Shown: positions 53,001-61,219 of the stretch, one piece after another | How the letters are laid out: the number at the start of each line of letters is the position of its first letter | How positions within the stretch are numbered: the stretch's first letter is position 1 | NCBI GenBank assembly: GCA_002842515.1 | Contig: PHDC01000001.1 | Span: forward strand, 744,001 to 808,000 | DNA: 64,000 bases | From: Bacteroidetes bacterium HGW-Bacteroidetes-5 | GTDB taxonomy: Bacteria; Bacteroidota; Bacteroidia; Bacteroidales; UBA932 | Direction of reading: 5' to 3' | Program-made: the position numbers and the translations under genes | The notes under the pieces: model-generated | Databases searched by the model: none | Told to the model about the DNA's origin: nothing | What the model saw: the letters and a program-made list of their open reading frames with translations, nothing else

Positions 53001-53405
53001 TTTAACCTATATGTTGTGATGGCTTATGAATATGGTGCGAAAATTTACAACTCAACTCTCGCTCAGAAAGTTGAGGGCTCATCACCATATTACAATGCAG
53101 ATAAACGCGTGCTTTATGACAGATGGAAGAGTCCCGGAGATGTTGCTCTTTTTAAAAGAATTGATGACACATCTGCTCCATACCAGACAACCAGACTTGT
53201 TCAGAAAAACAACTTCCTTAGGCTGCAGACACTCTCTTTATCTTATGAACTTCCTAAGAAATATCTTGAGAAAGCCAATATTGAAAGGGCAAAACTAGTC
53301 CTCTCTACAAGTGATCTGTTCAGATTGTCAACTGTAAAGATTGAAAGAGGAACGTCATATCCTTTCGCTCAAACATTCTCTCTTTCACTTAATTTAACCT
53401 TCTAA
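50052..53405 (+). CDS. SusC/RagA-type TonB-dependent receptor with STN signalling domain
   Basis: A 1117-residue outer-membrane protein. In order: signal peptide (1-34), STN domain (about 36-115, ending LVIIPTKEKES), CarboxypepD_reg-like domain (about 135-215), plug (about 235-360, with the SusC hallmark RGANGVILITT) and beta barrel to the end (SLSLNLTF). The STN domain is the contact for the FecR protein encoded 39 bases upstream, so this is a transducing receptor. It imports a substrate together with the SusD protein using energy from TonB. The substrate is not known. Confidence 0.96.
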   Translation: MNKLYLSRSRIAQSLRGLLLLSITMIAVIQAFAANSIQVLVTFEAANMPITAVLDKISKQTNVAIFQNNNQTDLAKKVTVNFKNEKLENVLENLLSSTNLTYRIENDLIVIIPTKEKESVNENQLQQTPKEIEIEGLVVDVKGEPLIAVNILVVGTTKGTSTDLEGKFKLKVPVGTTKIKFSYIGFDDLIMDFNPSNTASFAKVVMNEAAYSIDNVVVTGYFDRTKSSFTGSQVTVKGDELRKVGSLNFMQAISAFDPSIRIVPNTEFGSDPNRVPEITIRGENGFDLRSSADDARSNPNAPLYLLDGIEVSPTRVYDLDMNRIDSFVILKDASATSLYGSRGANGVILITTIPPKEGVIRVSANANFTVSIPDLRDYNLMNATEKLEYEKLAGVFKSRTNNREEQIALDIKYNDRLAEVVRGVDTYWLSKPLRTSINQRYNAFVEGGDRSFKYGITLNYDSDKGVMKGSGRERYGINVSFNYNIGTNFLIRNDLTINNVEGSNSPYGSFSTYALQNPIERAYDKTTGNIIRTFAFNNAVNPLVNANLPNTDINKYTEFQDNFNMDWRINKNFRVTGRASISKNLSKTEKYLSPLSSAFDKETDANKRGSYTTSNRTDINFDGNITASYNNTFADKITANVGVGSNAATTDAIGDGYTATGFLSDNMRFVQYAQQFKENSKPSGSFDKSRLIGFFANVNLGYDSRYYIDVSFRTDGSSRFGKESRFAPFWSFGAAWNIDREKWWNSDATLKVRASIGSTGSVNFSADQAITKYQYNSSYEYNGVYGAQLLGYGNPALRWQNTIQNNIGFDLNMWKNIVVLNMDAYIKQTQNLLLPIDVAPSTGFSSYTENLGSMENKGLDMRLRFNIIRNYNDGLNWNVTIGASSNKNKIKNLSNALEAMNQEANSQQNVTGPKPLRTYQAGRSQSALMVVESLGIDPATGNEIFRKLNGDLTFVYDPKDKILVGDVNPSLLGTIQSNLIYKGFNLYVVMAYEYGAKIYNSTLAQKVEGSSPYYNADKRVLYDRWKSPGDVALFKRIDDTSAPYQTTRLVQKNNFLRLQTLSLSYELPKKYLEKANIERAKLVLSTSDLFRLSTVKIERGTSYPFAQTFSLSLNLTF

Positions 53406-53415
53406 TATTAAAGCT

Positions 53416-54825
53416 ATGAAATTCAAAGCATTTACAATAATATGTCTTACTGCAACTCTCTTCTCCTGCAATAAGTGGCTGGATATTGATCTTGCCGATA
53501 AGGTTACAGAAGAGAAACTGTTCAGCACACCACAAGGATACACAGAGGCTTTGGCAGGAGTTTACAGTTCAATGGCCTCATCATCTCTGTACGGGATGAA
53601 ACTGACAATGCAGAATCTTGATCTGCTGGCTCAGTATTACAGCTACGACGGAATTGCCACCTCTTATGAAAAAATGAGAAATTATGATTATGAAGATGCT
53701 TCATCCCAGACCACTATTTTGGGAATCTGGAGAGATCTCTATTCGGCAATAGGCGGGGCCAATAATATAATTAAATGGGCAGGGAAAGATGCAACCGTAC
53801 TGACGCCGGAGATGAGAAATCAGGTTCTTGGAGAGGCACTTGCACTAAGAGCTTACCTACATTTAGATTTGATAAGGATGTTCTGTCCGGATGTTAAAAA
53901 TTCACCTAAAGCACAAGGAATTCCATATAATACGGAGTTCGGAGTTTCCCTTCCTCCGATGTATACTGTTGAAGAGGCGGTTCAATTGGTTGTTAATGAT
54001 CTTAAAGAGGCCGAAAAAATGTTAAGTAATGACCCGGTAACAACAGTGAAGCCATTTGAACTGACCAATAAAAATGATGCAGATAAATACGTCGCAAGAA
54101 TAAATCTCTATGGAGTAAAAGCGCTACTGGCAAGAGTAAGTCTCATAAGAGGCGATAAAACAAATGCCATTAAATATGCTCAGGAGGTTGTTGAGTCAGG
54201 GAAATTCAAACTCCTCGATTTTGCAAGTACCGATAAATCGGATAAAGAGATTGATATTCTCTTCTCCGATGAACACATCTTCTCTCTACGCAACAAGAAC
54301 ATGTCCGATTACACCATCAGTCTTCACTACCCGGAAATCACGGCAACATCAACTCGCTTTGCATATCTTCCATTTGCTAATATATCTACACTTTATGAAG
54401 GTAATAATGACGATGTAAGAAATATTAAGTGGTTCTCTGTGGCAACCGGATATTTTACCAAATTCAATGTAGATAATAAAGAGAAATTCTTCCCGAAGAT
54501 GCCAATGATAAAGCTATCAGAGATGTATCTGATTCTTGCAGAGTGTTTCCTGGGAAAAGATGACCTGCAGGCTCTCTCATATATTAACACCTTAAGAGAC
54601 CACAGAATCAGAAATAACTCACATTGGGGATATCTTACAATGGAATATATCATTCAAGAGATAAAAAGAGAATTTATCGGTGAGGGACAGCTGTGGTATG
54701 CATTTAAAAGGCTTAACACCGGAATACCAACAAGCAGCGGAGTAATCGGGGTAGTTCCCCCAAGCGATAAGGTATTTGTCTTCCCGATTCCATTGAAAGA
54801 GATAGAAACCGGCAACAGAAATTAA
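53416..54825 (+). CDS. SusD/RagB-type substrate-binding lipoprotein
   Basis: A 469-residue lipoprotein. The lipobox is in TATLFSCNKW (Cys about 19), followed by LDIDLADKVTEEKLFSTPQG as in RagB. The helical TPR-like core contains LGEALALRAYLHLDLIRMF. It is shorter than classical SusD proteins of sugar loci, as often seen in loci for peptides or other substrates. It forms a lid over the SusC barrel. It lies 10 bases after the SusC gene. Confidence 0.95.
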   Translation: MKFKAFTIICLTATLFSCNKWLDIDLADKVTEEKLFSTPQGYTEALAGVYSSMASSSLYGMKLTMQNLDLLAQYYSYDGIATSYEKMRNYDYEDASSQTTILGIWRDLYSAIGGANNIIKWAGKDATVLTPEMRNQVLGEALALRAYLHLDLIRMFCPDVKNSPKAQGIPYNTEFGVSLPPMYTVEEAVQLVVNDLKEAEKMLSNDPVTTVKPFELTNKNDADKYVARINLYGVKALLARVSLIRGDKTNAIKYAQEVVESGKFKLLDFASTDKSDKEIDILFSDEHIFSLRNKNMSDYTISLHYPEITATSTRFAYLPFANISTLYEGNNDDVRNIKWFSVATGYFTKFNVDNKEKFFPKMPMIKLSEMYLILAECFLGKDDLQALSYINTLRDHRIRNNSHWGYLTMEYIIQEIKREFIGEGQLWYAFKRLNTGIPTSSGVIGVVPPSDKVFVFPIPLKEIETGNRN

Positions 54826-54840
54826 AATCTAGTAAATATT

Positions 54841-55602
54841 ATGAAAATGAAAACAATACTGGCATATCTTACAATTTTGGCAACAATCTTTATCTCGGTT
54901 TCCTGCGATCAGAGTATCGATAACCTCTATAGAGATAAGGCCAGAATCCAGTTCAAATATTATACACTGGATTATAATAAAAAGATGATCTTCAACAACA
55001 GAACAACCTTCTCTTTTGGAATGAAAGGAGATGGAGTGGTTACAGATACAGCAAAAATAGTTGTAGAGTTTCTGGGAACCCCTTCTGATGTTAGCCGTAC
55101 CTATAAGGTTAAAATAGCTGCCGACTCTACAACAGCAGTAGCCGGCACACACTATAAAGCACTCTCCAATACTCAGACATTCGGTGCAGGTAAATTCACC
55201 GATACACTAAGAATTGTCGTTTACAGAGGAAGTCTGAGTACAAGTTTTACAAATCCGGAAGATAAGCGCCTTGCTCTGGAGATGGAGCCAAGTGACGATT
55301 TTGACCTTGGAATGAAAGATGGCCTGAGGAGTTACCTCTATATAAACAACTATCTTTCTAAACCTGTATGGTGGGATACCCCTTTAAGATATGACTATAT
55401 AGGCTTCTATCACCCTAAAAAGTGGAAAATCCTCATCTCATTTAACAGCAGATTCTCCAATGCCGAGACCTGCCCGTTTGATATCAACAACGAAGGCAGA
55501 CAATATTTTCAGGGGCTTGCCAACTATCTGAATGCTATTCCGACTTTCGACGATGAGACCGGATACAGAATCTATATAGACAGAATGGTCCCTCAGAATT
55601 AA
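54841..55602 (+). CDS. DUF4843-domain lipoprotein
   Basis: A 253-residue lipoprotein (lipobox in ATIFISVSCDQ, Cys about 23). The segment FSFGMKGDGVVTDTAKIVVE and VAGTHYKALSNTQTFGAGKF fit DUF4843, found next to many SusCD pairs in Bacteroidota and usually a surface protein with an immunoglobulin-like fold. It probably helps bind the substrate at the cell surface. It is 15 bases after the SusD gene. Confidence 0.85.
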   Translation: MKMKTILAYLTILATIFISVSCDQSIDNLYRDKARIQFKYYTLDYNKKMIFNNRTTFSFGMKGDGVVTDTAKIVVEFLGTPSDVSRTYKVKIAADSTTAVAGTHYKALSNTQTFGAGKFTDTLRIVVYRGSLSTSFTNPEDKRLALEMEPSDDFDLGMKDGLRSYLYINNYLSKPVWWDTPLRYDYIGFYHPKKWKILISFNSRFSNAETCPFDINNEGRQYFQGLANYLNAIPTFDDETGYRIYIDRMVPQN

Positions 55603-55623
55603 TTCAATTTAAAAGAACAGAAT

Positions 55624-57276
55624 ATGAAACAAAAAAATATAATTTTATTAATTCTCGCTCTCTTTATTATGAATTCATGTTATAAAGATCTTGGGACAAG
55701 CGAGAAAGATTACAGAGAGATCAATGAGTTGGCTATTGAGGGAATTGACGAACAGTACTCAAAGGATGTCGATGACAGTTTAAAGATAAACCCTAAGCTG
55801 ACCGGTACTCTTTACAGCGACACCAGTAAATTCAAATATGCCTGGGAGATTGACAATAAAATCGTATCTACAAAACTTAATCTGCAAATTAAAGTAGACT
55901 TTCTACCGGGAAACAAGATATCCAGATTTATCGTTGAAGATAAAGAGACCACCATTAAGAAATATTACCGTTTTAACCTTAATGTCTCCTCATCTACCGC
56001 AGGAAATCTTATTATGGTTCTGAGTAAATCGAAAGGGAAAGCAGAACTATCCTACTTAAGGCTTGACAAACCTGCAAACTGGGCCATCAACTACTTTGAG
56101 TCCAGATACGGAAAACCACTTGGAACAAACCCACAAAAGCTTGGATTTGTTATGGTTGAGGCAACCAAAATTCAGAACTATCCATTTGTAAACGGATTTG
56201 GCAGGATAATGGTTCTGGCCGATGATCAAATCGCGCTGCTGGATAAGAGAACACTCGACCCTGATCCAACTCCATATCTTACAGGAGAGGCATTTACCGG
56301 AATTTCTTCTTACCCGCCACCCGATGTGTCCGGATATAAACCTGAGTTTTTCCACGAAGGAATAAATGTGTGGAGAAGTAATGCATATGGTACAGGTTTC
56401 CAACAAATGACCCAATTCAACCTGATCTCCGGAGGAGCTCTCTATTTTGCATCACTTGCTCCTTCTGTTTGGTCGCCAAGTTTCTATTTCAACAAGAAGA
56501 GTGTTTATGGCTCAAATGGTTATTTTTCATCATTCGGATATTATGACGATATGATTCCTACTGCCAACAACAACCTTTTCCAGCACGGGTATACACTTGG
56601 ATATTTCGTTGTGTTTGATAAGGTTTACGGAAGGTTTGCATACTCTAGTTATGCTAGCAGCTATAGCATCCCAACAACAGATGTAAAAGCTTTTCCGGGA
56701 CACGATCTCATTTACGGATCTGCTACAAGCCAGTCAGGGACATCGTTTGCAGTACTGAAAGCTACCGATAATACACTAAGATTTCTTCTTCTTGGAAAAA
56801 CAGGAACTAAATACTCTCTTGCCGGAGAGGTAGGTGGAGGCACAGCAACTGCTGAGTCCAGATTCTATAATATGAAGACATCACCATACCTCTTTTTCAC
56901 TTCAGGTAATAAACTTTACAAGTATAACATTCTTGATATAAAATCGAACAGCACCCCATCTGAGAATAACGCTGTATTATCACTAACCTCTCTTGGCTAC
57001 ACTGCCGATGCAGTAATCACCAGCATTTTCGTTTCGCGTACCGAAATGACAATGATTCTGGGTGTTTCACGCTATGGAAGCGATAAAAACGGAAATGGTG
57101 ACGAGAACAAAGGTGACATTCTTGTATTCGATCTTGATAAAGTAAGCCTTGGATTGACTCTGAATAAGAAACATACAGGAGTTGCCGGAATACCTGTTGA
57201 TGTACAGATAAAATATCAGACACACTGGAGGGATGGAAGATCTAACGGTGGCGTTAATCTGATGGACAACATTTAA
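55624..57276 (+). CDS. PKD-like family surface lipoprotein
   Basis: A 550-residue lipoprotein with the lipobox in LFIMNSCYKD (Cys about 19). The N-terminal region (INELAIEGIDEQYSKDVDDS) and the WEIDNKIVSTKLNLQIKVDF pattern fit the PKD-like domain found as the fourth gene after SusCD and DUF4843. The rest looks like a propeller-like beta domain with repeating FVVFDKVYGRF and LRFLLLG. It probably binds a surface polymer or protein. No catalytic motif is seen. Confidence 0.8.
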   Translation: MKQKNIILLILALFIMNSCYKDLGTSEKDYREINELAIEGIDEQYSKDVDDSLKINPKLTGTLYSDTSKFKYAWEIDNKIVSTKLNLQIKVDFLPGNKISRFIVEDKETTIKKYYRFNLNVSSSTAGNLIMVLSKSKGKAELSYLRLDKPANWAINYFESRYGKPLGTNPQKLGFVMVEATKIQNYPFVNGFGRIMVLADDQIALLDKRTLDPDPTPYLTGEAFTGISSYPPPDVSGYKPEFFHEGINVWRSNAYGTGFQQMTQFNLISGGALYFASLAPSVWSPSFYFNKKSVYGSNGYFSSFGYYDDMIPTANNNLFQHGYTLGYFVVFDKVYGRFAYSSYASSYSIPTTDVKAFPGHDLIYGSATSQSGTSFAVLKATDNTLRFLLLGKTGTKYSLAGEVGGGTATAESRFYNMKTSPYLFFTSGNKLYKYNILDIKSNSTPSENNAVLSLTSLGYTADAVITSIFVSRTEMTMILGVSRYGSDKNGNGDENKGDILVFDLDKVSLGLTLNKKHTGVAGIPVDVQIKYQTHWRDGRSNGGVNLMDNI

Positions 57277-57304
57277 CCGGCATATAGCAATAAATCAAAG
57301 AATT

Positions 57305-59098
57305 ATGAAGAAATATTATATACTGTTATTTATTCCGCTTTTCTTTCTTTCATCATGTATGAAGGACACAAGCGCTTACCTGCCTCAATCCAAAAAAGAG
57401 GTAAATGTAGATAAGTTTAACCCAGATAATACTAATCCGGAAATCCCGGCAGGCTCCCTCTCTCCCGGTATCCACCAGGTTAGAATAAATGTGACATATA
57501 ACGGAACACAAAGCGAAAGGAGATTCAAGTACTTTATGCCGGTTTCAATCGATAAATCAAAACAGATCTCTCTTATCTTTAACTTCCACGGAAGTTACAA
57601 CACAGGAGTCGATCCGCTTGAAGGTGTCTCAATGAGTAATCCAATATCACAACTTGCTATTAAAGAGAACTGTATTATTGTATTCCCTGCAGGCGAAGAT
57701 ACCGGATCGGCCGTTAACTGGCAGAACACAGATTATCACCTGCCGTTTGTGGACTCAATGGTTACATACTTCAAAGAACACACCCCTGTTCCAGATCAGA
57801 ACAGAATCTACACCTGCGGACACTCAAGTGGAGCAATATTCTCTTTTGCCCTGGCATTTAAGCGATCAGATATCTTTGCTGCTGCTGTTCCTGTATCGGG
57901 ACAAATGAAACTCACAACAGGAGAGGTCCCTCCAAGAGCTGTGCCTGTAAGGGCATTTAACGGTAAGGACGATAATACTGTTCTATACAGTGCGGCTCTG
58001 GATAATATCAACATCTGGGCAGCAACCGTGGGCGGATATTTTGCATCCGATGCTATTGTTAGTGACACTCTCAAAATTGACAACTATAAACAATATCTTA
58101 CAAAAGTGTGGAGAGGGGCAAATGCAGATATTGAGTTCTTTACAATTGTCGGAGAAGGTCACGGGATTAACTGGTACTATATAATGCCTTTAATGTGGAA
58201 TTTTATGAACACCCATCCGAAAGGTGTTGTTTCAACATCTCTGTATGTATCATCTGAGCTTAAATCAATAGATGCTATGGAGGGACAAACATTTACATCT
58301 GCAATAAAATGTTCCGACGGTGCAACTATAACTCTTTTATCTTCTCCATCTGACTGGACAGTTACATATGCAAACAAAGTTCTTACAGTTAAGGCCCCGG
58401 ATGATTTTTTCGCACCTACAACATTAAACAGAAAAGGTGAGATTAAAATCAAAGCCGAACTAAACGGTGCGTCTGTAACTATCTCAATTCCGATATCTTT
58501 AAAAGCTCCAAAAACCTATTTTGAAGTTGGCGATTTGGTTTACGACAGCAACTACAAACCAACAGGTGTGGTTTTCTGGGTAAATCCGGCAAATGTTAAA
58601 GAGGCTAAGATAATTGCCCTCGAACACGTCACAAGAAAATTCGGACCGGTTGGCAGCACCTTCTTTACCCCAAGTTTTGAAGATGGATACGGGAATACTC
58701 TCGCTCTGATTGACAGAGTAAGACAGGCTAATCTCAATCTGAATGCATCAACCAGTGCATTTATATATGCCTACGAATACAAAGCCTCACCCGGAAACAC
58801 AATCGGATGGTATCTGCCTGCTGTAGATGAGCTTAAAGCACTTGATGCAAATCTGGCAACTGTGAATGCTGCACTACTTATGTATGGGACTGCTCTTCCG
58901 ATAAGCTCTTCGGCCACCTCCTATCATTTATCATCTACCTCAATAAACGCAGGAACACCCACAGCTCCAAGTAAAAGGTTTTACACATTTGACTTCCATT
59001 CAAATCCAAGTTATCACGGGTACTATATTTTAACAAATAGTGCCGATAATACTGCAGGATTTGTCTCAACCCGACCTGTAAAGAGGGTAACAAAGTAA
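57305..59098 (+). CDS. Surface esterase lipoprotein with BACON-like and Lcl-like C-terminal domains
   Basis: A 597-residue lipoprotein (lipobox FFLSSCMKD, Cys about 18). Residues 55-310 are an alpha/beta hydrolase of the PHB depolymerase/feruloyl esterase type: oxyanion region NFHGSYNTGVD, nucleophile in CGHSSGAIFS and catalytic histidine in GEGHGINWYY. Residues 315-400 look like a BACON-type beta domain. The last 200 residues resemble the DUF1566/Lcl C-terminal domain (TIGWYLPAVDELKAL). This combination is unusual. It likely cleaves ester bonds in the substrate taken up by the SusCD pair. Confidence 0.85.
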   Translation: MKKYYILLFIPLFFLSSCMKDTSAYLPQSKKEVNVDKFNPDNTNPEIPAGSLSPGIHQVRINVTYNGTQSERRFKYFMPVSIDKSKQISLIFNFHGSYNTGVDPLEGVSMSNPISQLAIKENCIIVFPAGEDTGSAVNWQNTDYHLPFVDSMVTYFKEHTPVPDQNRIYTCGHSSGAIFSFALAFKRSDIFAAAVPVSGQMKLTTGEVPPRAVPVRAFNGKDDNTVLYSAALDNINIWAATVGGYFASDAIVSDTLKIDNYKQYLTKVWRGANADIEFFTIVGEGHGINWYYIMPLMWNFMNTHPKGVVSTSLYVSSELKSIDAMEGQTFTSAIKCSDGATITLLSSPSDWTVTYANKVLTVKAPDDFFAPTTLNRKGEIKIKAELNGASVTISIPISLKAPKTYFEVGDLVYDSNYKPTGVVFWVNPANVKEAKIIALEHVTRKFGPVGSTFFTPSFEDGYGNTLALIDRVRQANLNLNASTSAFIYAYEYKASPGNTIGWYLPAVDELKALDANLATVNAALLMYGTALPISSSATSYHLSSTSINAGTPTAPSKRFYTFDFHSNPSYHGYYILTNSADNTAGFVSTRPVKRVTK

Positions 59099-59125
59099 TT
59101 GATAAATTTTACAATGCTCATAAAT

Positions 59126-60301
59126 ATGTTTAATCGAATAATACTATCGCTTCTATTTATACTATTTATTTCTGAAGCCACGGCTCAGGAGAAGGGAATC
59201 TCCTTTTTTCACGGCGCCTGGGAGGAGGCAATAACCAAGGCAAAGAGTGAGAAAAAACTAGTTTTCATTGATTTCTATACCAAGTGGTGCGGTCCCTGCA
59301 AATCTATGTCCGATGAAATTTTTGTTATAAAACAGATTGGCGATTTTTATAATCAGAACTTTATAAGCATAAAAATTGACGCAGAGACTGCGACTGGCGC
59401 TCCAATTGCTAAAAACTATAATGTGGCTGTATTCCCCACCTATGCATTTGTAGATCCGCAATCACTTGAGCTGGTTCACTATTCAACCGGAAGGCAGGAA
59501 GAGGAGATCTTCCTGCTAACCGGAGAATCTGCCCTAAAAAATGAGAGACGCTCATCATATCTCGAAAAGCTTGCAAAAGAGGGCTCAAAAGATCTCTCAT
59601 TTATGTTTGAGTTCGCGGTTTACAACGCCTCAAAGTGGAACAGGGAGCTGGCAGATAAATATATTTCAATGTACATCAGAGAAAGTGGTTATAATCTCCT
59701 GAATCCCGGTTTGTGGTGGTATTTCAACACCTTTGTCAAGGATAAGAGAAACATTCTGGCTGTTGAGTTTCTCAATAACAGAGATAAATACAGCACAGCT
59801 TATGGCGTAAAGAAAACAGATGAAATATTATTTTCTCTGTTCCGTTCAGTAAATGAAGCCGTGGAACTTGAGACAGCCCCCGAATTTCCTGGTAAAGAGT
59901 ATCTAAAAAAGAGACTAGCTCTTAATCAGGCCATCCGTAATAAAGATTATGCATTAGCAAAGGAAAAGCTGGATGATATTATCCGTAATCCGGAGGGACG
60001 CACAGCAGATTTTTGCCGTGATATCAATTTTATGATCCGAATTCCGGGAGGAAAGTACGAAGATGAGGTTCTGGCACCGGAACTTCTGGAGATCTATTTT
60101 ATTTTAACCAGATACGCTGCATATAACAATCCGGACAGAAATGAGGGCTCAGTTCATTATAACTATGCTCTTTTACTTGAATATATGATAAAAAAGAGCA
60201 GAACTGAAGAGGCTTTGAAGTTGCTGAATTCGCCCGATAAAGGAGTTGGAGAGTACTCAATGAGGCCTCCCGGTCTGGAGAAAAAGCCGGTAAAAAGATA
60301 G
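59126..60301 (+). CDS. Exported thioredoxin-fold protein of the Sus locus
   Basis: Starting at 59126 gives the signal peptide MFNRIILSLLFILFISEATA; an ATG at 59114 and a TTG at 59099 are alternatives. The protein has about 391 residues. Residues 25-145 form a thioredoxin domain with the active site FYTKWCGPCKSM. The remaining 250 residues are helical and of unknown fold. It acts in the periplasm, probably as a disulfide reductase or isomerase. It is the last gene of the Sus-type locus and abuts the convergent sigma factor gene, with no base between the two stop codons. Confidence 0.87.
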   Translation: MFNRIILSLLFILFISEATAQEKGISFFHGAWEEAITKAKSEKKLVFIDFYTKWCGPCKSMSDEIFVIKQIGDFYNQNFISIKIDAETATGAPIAKNYNVAVFPTYAFVDPQSLELVHYSTGRQEEEIFLLTGESALKNERRSSYLEKLAKEGSKDLSFMFEFAVYNASKWNRELADKYISMYIRESGYNLLNPGLWWYFNTFVKDKRNILAVEFLNNRDKYSTAYGVKKTDEILFSLFRSVNEAVELETAPEFPGKEYLKKRLALNQAIRNKDYALAKEKLDDIIRNPEGRTADFCRDINFMIRIPGGKYEDEVLAPELLEIYFILTRYAAYNNPDRNEGSVHYNYALLLEYMIKKSRTEEALKLLNSPDKGVGEYSMRPPGLEKKPVKR

Positions 60302-60931
60302 CTACAGGGTCTCTTTAATACTTTTAACTACATTTTCAGATAGTATTACAAGTAGCATATAGTTGTATGGAGAAAGCTTTGAACGGAGATCCTTCAAAGC
60401 TCGCGAGATTCTGTACTCGACCGTCTTCTCCGAAATGGATAAATGAACGGCAATCTCTTTATAGGTCATCTGATTATACCTGTTCAACATAAATGTCTCC
60501 CGGATTGAATCCGGGAGCTCTTTTATTGCCTTGTTTATAGCATTTTCAATATCCTTTGAAATTATGAATTCCAGCGAGTTATCATCGTTAAGAGCGTGTT
60601 CGGAAATTGCATAACTCAAATACTCTTCACGCTTTGTCTCGTTGTATTTTAGCTCTACCTTTTTATGCCTGAGAGAATCAAGGCATTTATTTCTTGTAAT
60701 TGTAAAAAGCAGTGAGTCAATCTCCGACTTTTTGTGTAAATCTTCAATATTGTAATCCCCCTCCCACAATTTTAGAAACACATCCTGAACAATCTCTCTT
60801 GACTCCTCTCTGTCCCTTAGATAATAAAAACAGAAATTGGTAAGTTTTCCGTGTAACCTTGTAAAAGTTTCGTGAAACAGTACCAACTCGCTTTTTTTCT
60901 CTTTCGAGAATGGTTTTTTTCTTTCATCCAT
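60302..60931 (-). CDS. ECF RNA polymerase sigma factor
   Basis: A 209-residue sigma-70 family protein of the ECF class. Region 2 is LTNFCFYYLRDREESREIVQ, followed by DVFLKLWE. Region 4 is NQMTYKEIAVHLSISEKTVE, then YRISRALKDLRSKL. The C-terminal helix (YNYMLLVILSENVVKSIKET) is unusual for this class. Such sigma factors are held by FecR and start transcription of SusCD operons. It is on the opposite strand from the fecR gene and 10 kb away, at the end of the same locus. It abuts the thioredoxin-like gene tail to tail. Confidence 0.94.
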   Translation of the reverse strand: MDERKKPFSKEKKSELVLFHETFTRLHGKLTNFCFYYLRDREESREIVQDVFLKLWEGDYNIEDLHKKSEIDSLLFTITRNKCLDSLRHKKVELKYNETKREEYLSYAISEHALNDDNSLEFIISKDIENAINKAIKELPDSIRETFMLNRYNQMTYKEIAVHLSISEKTVEYRISRALKDLRSKLSPYNYMLLVILSENVVKSIKETL

Positions 60932-61219
60932 ACCTTTTACAAATATATTAAAAATATTTGCAAAAGTAAAGTGAAATTCCCTTTTGCTCAGTTATCCGTA
61001 ATCAATGTGATAACCAGCTCTCTGTAACATAAATCTTCTTGTTTGGATAATTAAAATAATAGTTGAATATATAAGAATTTGATTCAGTTATTTTTTAATT
61101 CATCAAGCTCTTCCATCATATATTTTCATTAAATCTATGTTACCGCCGGTCAGTTTTGCTGAACAAACTTATGTTTTTGATGTTTAAAGAGCGGGTTCCG
61201 GCACAAAAAAAATGGACTA
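60932..61219. other. Intergenic gap between sigma factor and selO genes
   Basis: 288 bases of AT-rich DNA between the divergent genes. On the minus strand a TATATTTG (60940-60947 on the plus strand as CAAATATA) fits a -7 box but lies only about 9 bases from the sigma gene start, giving an almost leaderless message. Nothing else is recognisable. Confidence 0.4.
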
